A DNA stretch of 64,000 nt from Bacillota bacterium (GTDB lineage: Bacteria > Bacillota > Clostridia > Christensenellales > Aristaeellaceae): NCBI GenBank assembly GCA_023421395.1, contig JAEZTL010000055.1, forward strand, positions 30,658 to 94,657, in the 5' to 3' direction. The notes below the pieces were generated by a model. The model searched no databases. It saw only the letters and a program-made list of their open reading frames with translations, and had not been told where the DNA came from. A program made the translations under genes and the position numbers. This document shows positions 16,818 to 24,692 of this stretch, one piece after another. Numbering within the stretch: position 1 is the first letter of the stretch; each line of letters starts with the position of its first letter.

Positions 16818-17755
16818 AACCCCTCCTCGAGAAGTCCTGTATACTCGTCCAGCCCCAGCGCAATGTTCATGTTCTGCACCGCCGCGCCGGACGCGCCCTT
16901 TCCAAGGTTATCGAGTACCGACACCAGCGTGAATTGATCGCCGTTTCCGAAGGCGTAGAGATTCAGCCGGTTGGTTTTCGCCAGCAGGTTTGCAGGCAGG
17001 AAGCCGTCTTCCGGAGCGTCCTGAACGGAAAGGAGCTTCGCGCCTTCGTAAAACCCGGCCAGCGCCTCCCGGAGGTCGGAAAGCGTGACGCGCTTTTCAA
17101 ACTGTTCCGCCCACAGCGGTACGGAAACGGACATACCCTGGTAAAAATCACAGACCTGGGGGTTGAAAAGCGGCGGGCGAGAAAGTCCCGCGACTTTTTG
17201 CATCTCCGGCAGGTGCTTATGGGATAGATTCAGCGCATAGAGCCTGGGGCTGTCAAACCCCGTGTCCCGCTCCGGGTTTTCGTACTGGGCGATCCCCTTC
17301 TTGCCCGCGCCGCTGTAGCCGGAAATTGCGTGGCAGGTGAAGCGCGTCTGACGGGAAACGAGCCCCAGCGCCGCCAGCGGGTAGGCGATGGCGAGAAAGC
17401 CGGTGGCGTAGCAGCCGGGATTGGCAATGCGCACGCCCGCCGCCACCGCGTCGCGGTGTGCTCTGGACAGCTCCGGAAAGCCGTAGGCCCAGCCCGGCGC
17501 CACCCGGTGGGCGGTGGAAGCGTCGATCAAGCGGGTCTTTTCGTTTGTGACCAGCTTCACGGCCTCGACGGCGGCCGCGTCCGGCAGGCAGAGAAACGTC
17601 AGATCCGATTGGTTCATCCGCTTCGCCCGCTCGGCCGGGTCCTTGCGCAGGAGTTCCGGGATCTCGATCAGCTCGATGTCGCCGCGGCCCTTGAGCCGCG
17701 CGGCCAGCTGCAGCCCCGTGGTACCCTCCTGCCCGTCGATGAAAACCTTACGCAT
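16814..17755 (-). CDS. argC: N-acetyl-gamma-glutamyl-phosphate reductase (short type)
   Basis: A 313-residue ArgC of the short (type 2) class: N-terminal FIDGQEGTTGLQL nucleotide loop, catalytic Cys in NPGCYATGF near residue 115, and the GYSGAGKK substrate loop. It reduces acetylglutamyl phosphate to the semialdehyde with NADPH. It overlaps argH by 8 bases upstream and argJ by 4 bases downstream. The type 1 enzyme of many Bacillota is longer (about 345 residues), so this variant is worth noting for phylogeny. Confidence 0.95.
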   Translation of the reverse strand: MRKVFIDGQEGTTGLQLAARLKGRGDIELIEIPELLRKDPAERAKRMNQSDLTFLCLPDAAAVEAVKLVTNEKTRLIDASTAHRVAPGWAYGFPELSRAHRDAVAAGVRIANPGCYATGFLAIAYPLAALGLVSRQTRFTCHAISGYSGAGKKGIAQYENPERDTGFDSPRLYALNLSHKHLPEMQKVAGLSRPPLFNPQVCDFYQGMSVSVPLWAEQFEKRVTLSDLREALAGFYEGAKLLSVQDAPEDGFLPANLLAKTNRLNLYAFGNGDQFTLVSVLDNLGKGASGAAVQNMNIALGLDEYTGLLEEGL

Positions 17756-19124
17756 CCTTCAAAAGCTCCTTCACAATGCTGATCTGCCGCCGGACGGCTT
17801 CCGGGGCGGGGCCGCCCTCGACGCTTCGCGTCTTGACGCAGCGGATCAGGCCGATGGCCGCGTACACATCCTGGTCAAAGGCAGGGTGCGCCGCGCGGTA
17901 ATCCTCGAGCGGCAGCGTCTCCAGCGTCTCGCCCTTGTCGATGCAGGTTCGCACGAGCTTTCCGGCCACGTTGTAGGCATCCCGGAAGGGCACACCCTTC
18001 TTGGCCAGGTAGTCCGCGCAATCGGTCGCGTTGAGGAAGCCCTTCGCGGCGGCGGCGCGCATGGTCTCTTTGTGGAAGACGGCGCTTTTCAGCATCGGCG
18101 CGAACACCTCAAGGCAGAGTTTCGCCGTGTCCACCGCATCGAAGACCGCTTCTTTGTCTTCCTGCATGTCCTTGTTATAGGCCAGCGGCAGCGCCTTCAT
18201 GGTGGTGAGAAGGGCGAAAAGATCGCCGTAGACCCGGCCGGTCTTGCCCCGCACCAATTCCGCGATGTCCGGGTTCTTCTTCTGCGGCATGATGGAGGAG
18301 CCAGTGGAAAACTGGTCGCCCAGCGTGACAAAACGGTACTCCCAGGAGCACCACAGCGCGATCTCCTCCGCGAAGCGGGACAGGTGCATCATCAGGATCG
18401 AAAGGTCCGCCATCAGCTCCAGCGCGAAGTCCCGGTCGGACACCGAGTCCATGCTGTTGAGCGTGACGCCGCAAAGGCCCAGCTGCGCCGCCACGTCCTC
18501 GCGGTCAATGGGGTACGTGGTGCCCGCCAGCGCGCCCGCACCCAGCGGCGAAACCCGCGTGCGGCGGCCGCAGTCGCCGAGGCGGTCGATATCCCGGAGC
18601 AGCATGGACGCGTAGGCCATCAGGTGGTGGGCCAGCGTCACCGGCTGGGCCCGCTGCAGGTGGGTGTAGCCGGGCATGACGGTTTCGAGATGACCTTCCG
18701 CCACGGAGACGATCGCCTCCGCCATTGCCTTCGCGCCCGCCTTGATGGATTCAATCTCCCGGGCCAGGTGCAGCCTGAGGTCCAGCGCCACCTGGTCGTT
18801 GCGGCTGCGCGCGGTATGCAGCTTCTTGCCCGCGTCGCCGATGCGCCCGGTCAATTCGCCCTCGACGAAGGTGTGGATGTCCTCGGCATCGGGATCGATC
18901 GGGAGCGTCCCGGCTTCAACGTCCGCGAGGATGCCCTCAAGGCCACGCGCGATGGAAGCCGCCTCCTGCGCGGTGAGGATGCCGGTGTGGCCCAGCATCG
19001 TCGCGTGGGCGATGGAACCTAGAATGTCCTCCCGGACCATCCGCTGGTCAAACCCGATGGAGGCGTTGAGTTTTGTCAGCCGCTCGTCCACCTCGCCGGA
19101 AAGTCTGCCCGCCCACAGCTTCAT
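17748..19124 (-). CDS. argH: Argininosuccinate lyase
   Basis: A 458-residue fumarase/aspartase-superfamily enzyme that splits argininosuccinate into arginine and fumarate. The signature loop GSSIMPQKKNPD is at about residue 280, the catalytic His region TYTHLQRAQP at about 160, and RSRNDQVA at about 110. ATG 19124 (MKLWAGRL) is preferred over the TTG at 19130 because its GAGGTTGGG site is correctly spaced. 54 bases after argG. Confidence 0.95.
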   Translation of the reverse strand: MKLWAGRLSGEVDERLTKLNASIGFDQRMVREDILGSIAHATMLGHTGILTAQEAASIARGLEGILADVEAGTLPIDPDAEDIHTFVEGELTGRIGDAGKKLHTARSRNDQVALDLRLHLAREIESIKAGAKAMAEAIVSVAEGHLETVMPGYTHLQRAQPVTLAHHLMAYASMLLRDIDRLGDCGRRTRVSPLGAGALAGTTYPIDREDVAAQLGLCGVTLNSMDSVSDRDFALELMADLSILMMHLSRFAEEIALWCSWEYRFVTLGDQFSTGSSIMPQKKNPDIAELVRGKTGRVYGDLFALLTTMKALPLAYNKDMQEDKEAVFDAVDTAKLCLEVFAPMLKSAVFHKETMRAAAAKGFLNATDCADYLAKKGVPFRDAYNVAGKLVRTCIDKGETLETLPLEDYRAAHPAFDQDVYAAIGLIRCVKTRSVEGGPAPEAVRRQISIVKELLKDA

Positions 19125-19178
19125 GCCCAACCTCCGCCTTTTCGTTCGGCCCGGCGTGCGCCGGGCCGATGTGTTTTC

Positions 19179-20396
19179 TTATTTCTTGTGTTTCTCGTTC
19201 ATCATCGCCTGGATTTTGATCGGTAGGCCGAAGAGCGTGATGAACCCGGCGCTGTCCTTCTGGTCGTAGACCGCATCCTCGCCGAAGGTGACGATCTCCT
19301 CATCATAGAGGGAATACGGGCTGGTGGCGCCGGCGGAGATGATGTTGCCCTTGTAGAGCTTCAGCTTTACGCTGCCGGTGACGGTCTTCTGGGTCTCGTC
19401 CACGAAGGCGGAGAGCGCCTCCCGGAGCGGTGTAAACCACTGGCCGTTGTACACGAGGTCCGCGAACTCCAGCGCCATCTTCTGCTTGTAGTGCAGTGTC
19501 AGTTTGTCCAGGCACAGCTGCTCCAGCTTTTCGTGGGCCTCGTAGAGGATCGATCCACCGGGAGTCTCGTAGACGCCGCGGCTCTTCATGCCCACCAGCC
19601 GGTTCTCCACCATGTCCAGAATGCCCACGCCGTGCTTGCCGCCGATGGCGTTGAGTTTTTTGATGAGCGCGGGGCCGTCCAATTTTTCTCCGTTGACCGC
19701 ATAGGGTACGCCCTTCTCGAAGTCGACGGTCACATACTCGGCCGCGTCGGGCGCTTCCTCCGGGGTGACCCCCATTTCCATATTGCCCGCGTACTTGGGC
19801 TCGTTGGCGGGGTCCTCCAGCTCCAGCCCTTCATGGGACAGGTGCCAGAGGTTCTTGTCCTTGGAATAGTTGGTTTCCCGACTGATCTTCAGCGGCACGT
19901 TGTGTGCCTCGGCGTAGGCGATCTCGTCCTCCCGACCCTTGAGCGCCCACACGCGCCATGGCGCGATGACGGGCATCGTCGGCGCAAAGGCCTTGATGGT
20001 CAGCTCGAAGCGTACCTGATCATTGCCCTTGCCGGTGCAGCCATGGGCGATGGCGTCGGCGCCTTCCTTGAGCGCGATCTCGACAATTCTCTTCGCGATG
20101 ATCGGCCGCGCGAAGGAGGTGCCCAGAAGATACTTCTCTTCGTATTTTGCGCCGGCCTTGAGGGTCGGGAAAATATAGTCTACCACGAATTCCTTTTCCA
20201 GGTTTTCGATGTAGAGCTTGGACGCGCCGGTCTTGAGGGCCTTTTCCTCCAGACCGTCCAGTTCGTCCGCCTGGCCCACGTTGGCCGCCACCGCGATGAC
20301 CTCGCAGCCTTCATAGTTTTCCTTGAGCCACGGGATGATGACCGATGTGTCCAGACCGCCGGAATAAGCCAGCACGATTTTCTTGTACTGTTTCAC
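19179..20396 (-). CDS. argG: Argininosuccinate synthase
   Basis: An ArgG of about 405 residues, an ATP-pyrophosphatase joining citrulline and aspartate. It shows the P-loop AYSGGLDTS at the N terminus and the aspartate/citrulline loop HGCTGKGNDQVRFE near residue 115. Start choice: an in-frame ATG at 20417 lies inside the predicted ARG box, only about 15 bases from the predicted transcription start, and has no ribosome site. The GTG at 20396 follows GGAG at 10 bases and matches the family N terminus, so it is preferred. First gene of the arginine operon. Confidence 0.92.
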   Translation of the reverse strand: MKQYKKIVLAYSGGLDTSVIIPWLKENYEGCEVIAVAANVGQADELDGLEEKALKTGASKLYIENLEKEFVVDYIFPTLKAGAKYEEKYLLGTSFARPIIAKRIVEIALKEGADAIAHGCTGKGNDQVRFELTIKAFAPTMPVIAPWRVWALKGREDEIAYAEAHNVPLKISRETNYSKDKNLWHLSHEGLELEDPANEPKYAGNMEMGVTPEEAPDAAEYVTVDFEKGVPYAVNGEKLDGPALIKKLNAIGGKHGVGILDMVENRLVGMKSRGVYETPGGSILYEAHEKLEQLCLDKLTLHYKQKMALEFADLVYNGQWFTPLREALSAFVDETQKTVTGSVKLKLYKGNIISAGATSPYSLYDEEIVTFGEDAVYDQKDSAGFITLFGLPIKIQAMMNEKHKK

Positions 20397-20410
20397 TGTA
20401 CTCACGCTCC

Positions 20411-20428
20411 GTTGCATAAATATTCGTC
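20411..20428 (-). promoter_or_regulatory. ARG box (ArgR/AhrC operator) of the argG operon
   Basis: On the minus strand the block reads GACGAATATTTATGCAAC. It fits the Gram-positive ARG box pattern CATGAATAAAAATKCAAK in its GAAT...T-G-CAA core. It lies just downstream of the predicted transcription start, where a repressor would block initiation. Arginine-dependent repression is the inferred role. The argR gene is not in the window. Confidence 0.65.
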
Positions 20429-20439
20429 AATTGCTGTAT

Positions 20440-20467
20440 ATTATACACGATCAGTCACGAAAGTCAA
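20440..20467 (-). promoter_or_regulatory. Promoter of the argG-argF operon
   Basis: On the minus strand TTGACT (20467-20462), a 16-base spacer and a perfect TATAAT (20445-20440). Predicted transcription start near 20432, leaving a leader of about 36 bases to the GTG at 20396. Confidence 0.8.
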
Positions 20468-20612
20468 GGCCTATTCCGTATACTCATGTATAATCTCTGT
20501 AAATTTATTCCGTGCGCCATTTTCTCTTTCTACCAGTATACCGCACGGAGCGCGTATTTCCACGGCGGCCGGGTTAAACCTTTCAAAAAACCTTATTTAA
20601 GGAAGCGGAAAA

Positions 20613-20640
20613 GCCGCCGGCATGCAAAATGCGCCGGCGG
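20613..20640 (-). terminator. Terminator left over from the decayed sugar transporter operon
   Basis: On the minus strand CCGCCGGC pairs with GCCGGCGG around a 10-12 base loop and is followed by CTTTTCC. It lies about 50 bases past the end of the permease remnant. It looks intact although the genes above it are broken. Confidence 0.65.
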
Positions 20641-20689
20641 ATCGGCACTTGCACATGGGTGGTTCGAGACCATGCGGAAGATTCGGTAT

Positions 20690-21240
20690 ATGGTCAGGCG
20701 GGTTCAGACTGCCTTCGGCGGATCACGACGATGATGGCCGAAACGATGAGGATCGGCCCCTTGACCACCCGCTGCGATTCCTGCTGTACGCCCAGGCGAT
20801 CAGGCCGTCGGAGATGGCCGATGTCAGTACGCCGATCACCGTGCCAGAAGCCCCCCTCGCCGCCCTTCAACTGGCACCGCCGATGACGACGGCGGAGATA
20901 GCGCCCATCTCCCGCCCTTCGGCCAGCGTAATAAGCGCGGAATCCAGCCCCGAAACCGCGATTTCTGACGCAGCCCCGCACAAAGGTCACCGACGGTGTA
21001 GACGAACCGCTTGAAGGCGTTCGGGTTGATGCCGGAAAGCTTCGCGCAGTTTTCGCTGCCGCCGATGGCGATCATCTTGCGGTCGACGCGCGTGGGCTTG
21101 AGGTTGTGCCAGCACAGGATGAGGAGCACGGCCGCGATGAAAATCGTGTACAGCGGTACCCCCATTGCGCGGCCGGAGAAGGCCGTTAAGGATGCGGGCA
21201 GTATGCAGACGGGCTGCCCGTCGGTGATGGTCACCGGTCG
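20690..21240 (-). pseudogene. Remnant of a ribose-type ABC transporter permease (rbsC-like)
   Basis: On the minus strand one frame (21234 downward) reads like the second half of an RbsC-type permease: AIGGSENCAKLSGINPNAFKR, then FVYTVGDLCAGL. Reading must then jump frame to follow AISAVVIGGASLKGGEGG, and jump again to reach the hydrophobic end VKGPILIVSAIIVVI. The N-terminal half is missing. At least two frameshifts plus a large deletion make it non-functional. It is downstream of the ATPase and binding-protein remnants, in normal operon order. Confidence 0.85.
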
Positions 21241-21309
21241 GCGATTTCCGGAACCTCTTTACAGGTGTTGGGAGACGGAGAGGATCGCCCCCCTTACGCC
21301 CTGAGCCCC

Positions 21310-21860
21310 TGTATGAGCGAAAACAGCATCTTCATCTCTTTGCCGGCCCGAGAGGCGGCCGGCTTGTCCATGATGAGGATCTTCCATTGAAGGGACGGTG
21401 CCTTGGCACCTCGAGCATCCGCATCTGGGCGGTACCCAAGTTCCGGAGGCACCTTCGGGCGTCGATGGCCACCTCCAGCCTGTCCAGCATTGCTGGACCT
21501 CCCGGAACGTGGCGCCCCAGTCCACCTTTCCGCCCGTTCCAGCGTTGAGGAGGCTGAGAAAGATGTTCTCCGCCACGAAGAACGGCGGGATCAGATTGAG
21601 TTCCTGATGGATGATTGATACGCCCAGCTTCCGCGCGGGGCTGGGCGAGGGGATTTCGACGTTCGGCCGCCGATCAGAATAGCGCCCTCGTGCTTCTGGC
21701 AGGCTCCGGCGGGAATCATCAGCGCGGACTTGCCCGCACCGTTTGCGCAAAGGAGCGCATGGCTCTCCCCCTGCTCGACCGCGAGAACCACATTCTACCG
21801 CGCGAGCACGCCCGGGAAGTGCTTGACAATCCGGCGCACTCAAGATAGGCGGCCATACCG
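21310..21860 (-). pseudogene. Remnant of a sugar ABC transporter ATPase (rbsA/xylG-like)
   Basis: Pieces of the first ATPase domain of an RbsA-type protein can be followed on the minus strand. ALLCANGAGKSALM is a degraded Walker A (normally GENGAGKSTLM). Then, after a frame change, come ARKLGVSIIHQELNLIPPFF and VAENIFLSLLN. The second ATPase domain, about half of the normal 500 residues, is absent. Frameshifts and the lost second half show decay. The intact ytfR-type ATPase at 30687 could not simply be its source, since neighbours and families differ. Confidence 0.85.
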
Positions 21861-21899
21861 TCGCACTCAAATGGAAATCGCTCGGAAGGCGAACCCGGT

Positions 21900-22745
21900 G
21901 TACTTCAGGAACGGGCCGATGTTGGAGCTGTCGACGGCGGGCGTGTCGGCCTCGATGCTCTTATTCCCCATGGTCTCGCCACAAGGCCTTGACGAGCGCC
22001 TCGATGGCGTTCTTGCCAACGGCGACCGGGCCTGCCTCCAGGGTGGCGATCAAGTCGCCGCGCTTGACGGCTCCCTTGGCCTCGTGATTGCCGTCCAGCC
22101 CGACGCAGAGGATGTCGGTGCGGCCGACCTGCAGGCGAGCCTGGGCGGCGTCCTGCGCCATCTCGTCGGACAGGCCGCAGAAACACGTTGATCTTGGAAT
22201 GCGTCTGCAGCGCGTTGGTTGCGGCGTTCATGCCTTTTCGCGCTTCCAGTCGCCCGCCTGGCTGGCCGCGACATTGACGCCCGGGCAGGAGACTCGGCGC
22301 ACCTGCTCCTAAAGTTGCCCATGCGTTGGGTGGTGCAGCCGGACGGCAGGCACTTGATGAGGACCGCATTGACGGTACCGTCGTCAACCCAGTCGGCGAT
22401 CCTGCCGCTTCCAATAGACCGGTTGTAGCCGGAATCGGCGTATGCTTCGAATTCCTCGAGCCCGTTGACGGGTTGAACATGGCCACTGGAATACCGGCGG
22501 CGCTGATCTTCCTGACGCCGGCTACTAGCGCGTCAATGTTGATTCCGCACGCCGCGATGCCGGAGACACCCTTGATGGTCATGTCTTCGGTGAAATACAT
22601 TTGGCCCGCGTAGTCGCTCTCCACTCCGGGCGCTGTGATCGTCAGCGTATCCCCACGGCTTTCTGGACGGGTTTCGCCTCCACAATGCAGTCCGTGTAAA
22701 AGGTGCGATTCTATTCTCTTCGATAAACCGCGCGGCCATGATTCT
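21900..22745 (-). pseudogene. Remnant of a ribose-type periplasmic binding protein (rbsB-like)
   Basis: Minus-strand fragments of a type I periplasmic binding protein: YAGQMYFTEDMTIKGVSG and IDALVAGVRKISAAGIPVAM (normally IAPAD...AGIPVV), then in another frame DILCVGLDGNHEAKGAVKRG, which matches the hinge/C-terminal lobe of RbsB-like proteins. Signal peptide and start are not recognisable and the frame shifts several times. First gene of the decayed three-gene operon. Confidence 0.82.
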
Positions 22746-22803
22746 CTTGACATCCTCCCAAAACCCGGATATGATGATGGTGTACTTATGAGGGGGAATC
22801 AAT

Positions 22804-23280
22804 ATGAAGCGCAGGATGATGGTTTGGCTCCTGATCACCGCATGCCTCGCCTTGAGCCTTCCGGCCGGCGCGGCTTCCTTTTCCACGGCCCGGGCGGGTA
22901 TAAAGGTCAGCGGTGTCAACTATAGAATTGGCCAGACGTCCACCAAGTGGAAGTCCAAGCTGGGCAGCTATTCGAGGAAGCTGAACGAAACGAACGGCAC
23001 CCTTATTTCCTACACCTACACCTTCAAAAAAAAGGGCGTTCGGGTGACGACGCTGTACAGTTCCAAGCTGCGTAAGGAAAAGATCGTGTCCATCCTGATC
23101 GTAGGCAAGTCCGTCACCACCGCCGGCGGGCTCAAGGTGGGCCAGGGCTATTCCAAAATGACCGGCATGTACGGCAAAAAGTACACAAAAAAGGGCGCCG
23201 TATATACCTACAAAGCGGGCAGCCGCAGGCTCCAGGTCAAGGCGTCCGGCGGGAAAATCGCTGCGATCAGGATCACCTGA
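22804..23280 (+). CDS. Small secreted basic protein, unknown function
   Basis: 158 residues with a clear Sec signal peptide (MKRR, a hydrophobic stretch, cleavage near AGA at 22-24). The mature part is rich in Lys, Gly, Ser, Thr and Tyr. It has short beta-strand-like segments such as ISYTYTFKKKGVRVT and a second block, KMTGMYGKKY...GAVYTYKAGSR. The alternation suggests a small all-beta secreted domain, perhaps with an internal duplication. I do not recognise the family. ATG 22804 has a GAGGGGGA site. It stands alone with its own terminator, next to the decayed transporter. Confidence 0.75.
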   Translation: MKRRMMVWLLITACLALSLPAGAASFSTARAGIKVSGVNYRIGQTSTKWKSKLGSYSRKLNETNGTLISYTYTFKKKGVRVTTLYSSKLRKEKIVSILIVGKSVTTAGGLKVGQGYSKMTGMYGKKYTKKGAVYTYKAGSRRLQVKASGGKIAAIRIT

Positions 23281-23322
23281 CGGATAACTGTCTCAACGAG
23301 AGCAACAGCGCTTTCGGCTCCT

Positions 23323-23364
23323 CCGTTCCCGGCGGCTTCTGATCGGCCGCCGGGAACGTTTTTT
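23323..23364 (+). terminator. Strong terminator after the small secreted protein gene
   Basis: CGTTCCCGGCGGC pairs perfectly with GCCGCCGGGAACG around a 9-base loop, followed by TTTTTT. The stem core is shared with a hairpin at 48497-48531. Confidence 0.9.
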
Positions 23365-23439
23365 ATGGGTCGAGTAGCATACAGCGACAGAAAGCCTTTC
23401 CATGAGAAACCGAAGGACTAATAAATTAATTGTCTCAAA

Positions 23440-23590
23440 GAGGGAAGGATTATTGACGAGGAACAAGGAGACAAAGCGAGGCGACCCTTCGGGATACGCC
23501 TTCGGTGTGAAATGCAGCGCTATGTTGAGCGACAGGCCACACAGTTCCGCGCAAGTAGACCCACCTCGACGAATCATTCTTGTTTTGGAT
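23440..23590 (+). ncRNA. Candidate structured non-coding RNA
   Basis: No believable protein is encoded here, but the plus strand folds by eye into a closed structure. A long imperfect outer helix is formed by 23445-23461 and 23564-23581. Inside it, GGCG...CGCC (23480-23500) is capped by a CCC-UUC-GGG hairpin, and GUGUG...CACAC (23505-23509 with 23538-23542) encloses CGCU...AGCG. The G-U pairs and UUC(G) loop favour the plus strand. A shared terminator follows at 23698. It could belong to a known class of Bacillota RNA such as raiA, but I cannot confirm a class. Confidence 0.5.
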
Positions 23591-23697
23591 TGGGATAAGA
23601 AAGGCTGCAGCATATTTCACAAAGCGGGACGCGATCGGTTCGCTCCCCCCTTCCCCGCCCTGCGCGTGGGTCGATTTTCGTATCTATTGTAGGCACA

Positions 23698-23726
23698 CAA
23701 AAGCCCGCCGTTTCGGCGGGCTTTTA
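23698..23726. terminator. Bidirectional terminator, secF end
   Basis: AAAAGCCCGCCG paired with CGGCGGGCTTTT around a 3-base TTT loop. It lies 13 bases beyond the secF stop on the minus strand and also ends the candidate RNA region on the plus strand. Confidence 0.9.
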
Positions 23727-23738
23727 AACCGGAACTTA

Positions 23739-24692
23739 TTAGGCTTTTGCGGTCGCGGGTTTCTGGGAAGGCTCGGGCTTACGCTTGTCACGATGCTTTT
23801 GCCACATCACCCACAGCGGGCCAGCCAGGCAGGTCGACGTGTAACAGCCGCTGATGGAGCCGATGGCCATCGGCAACGCAAAGGCGATGACTGAGTCGAG
23901 GCTCGCCCGGGTTGCGAGAATGTAGATGAGCGCGACCGAGACGGTGACCGCCGCGTTTGTGTTGATCGAACGCATCATCGACTGACGCATGGACAGATCC
24001 GCGACCCGCTCGATGGTCTCCTTCGGATAGAGCCTGCGGTTTTCGCGGATGCGGTCAAAGATGACGATCGTGGCGTTGATCGAGTAGCCAACGATCGACA
24101 GCGATACTGCAACGAAGGAATCGCCGATTGGAATGCCCGCAATGACACAGGTGAAGAAAACCACCAGCAGGTCATGGAACAGCGCGGTCAACGCGGCGAG
24201 GCCCGCAAGCAGACCGCCGATCTTGCGGAAGGTGATCCACTCATAGATCAGCACCAGCAGCAGCGCCAGTACCACCGCCAGCACGCTGCGCTCAAGGAAG
24301 CGGTGGCCAAAGAACGGCTGCACCAGCGAGGATTCGGCAGAGACAAACTGGGCTGTCGGGAACTTCTCGTTGAGCTTGTTCAGGAAATCGGCCTGCTCGT
24401 CGGAGGACATGCCGTATTCTCCGGCAAGGTTGAGTACGACGCGCCGCTCATGCGTGACGTAATCTTCCGTGATCTGCGCGGTGGCCAGTCGGCCGAGGAT
24501 TGAGGATGCCTCCGTGGCAACTTCTTCGGAGCTTAATTCTCCCTGAAAGGAGTATTTGAGAATCGCGCCGCCCGTAAACTGGATATCAAGCTGAACGCCG
24601 TTGACGATGACACCGACGATGCCAATGATCATCACGATGGCGCTGATCAGGAAGAACGTCTTCCGGTGCTGATAGAAGCTGAAAAAATTCAT
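23739..24692 (-). CDS. secF: Protein translocase subunit SecF
   Basis: A 317-residue SecF with six predicted membrane spans. The first span is followed by the conserved DIQFTGGAIL motif (about residues 36-45) and an extracytoplasmic loop of about 100 residues. The RND-type core contains SIVGYSINATIVIFDRIREN (about 205-225). With SecD it uses the ion gradient to pull exported proteins through SecYEG. Its ATG overlaps the secD stop by 4 bases. The C terminus is a short Lys/Pro-rich tail. Confidence 0.95.
   Translation of the reverse strand: MNFFSFYQHRKTFFLISAIVMIIGIVGVIVNGVQLDIQFTGGAILKYSFQGELSSEEVATEASSILGRLATAQITEDYVTHERRVVLNLAGEYGMSSDEQADFLNKLNEKFPTAQFVSAESSLVQPFFGHRFLERSVLAVVLALLLVLIYEWITFRKIGGLLAGLAALTALFHDLLVVFFTCVIAGIPIGDSFVAVSLSIVGYSINATIVIFDRIRENRRLYPKETIERVADLSMRQSMMRSINTNAAVTVSVALIYILATRASLDSVIAFALPMAIGSISGCYTSTCLAGPLWVMWQKHRDKRKPEPSQKPATAKA

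Noticed and set aside
21259..21870. Intact ATPase gene in the decayed region
   Set aside because: The family motifs lie in different frames and the second ATPase domain is missing, so it is a pseudogene.
23402..23692. Small plus-strand protein of 96 residues, and the opposite-strand 106-residue frame
   Set aside because: No ribosome site and no family resemblance; the sequence is better explained by base-paired RNA stems.
20500..23700. Possible genomic island or insertion sequence around the pseudogenes
   Set aside because: No transposase, integrase, tRNA or terminal repeats were seen; simple gene decay explains the region.
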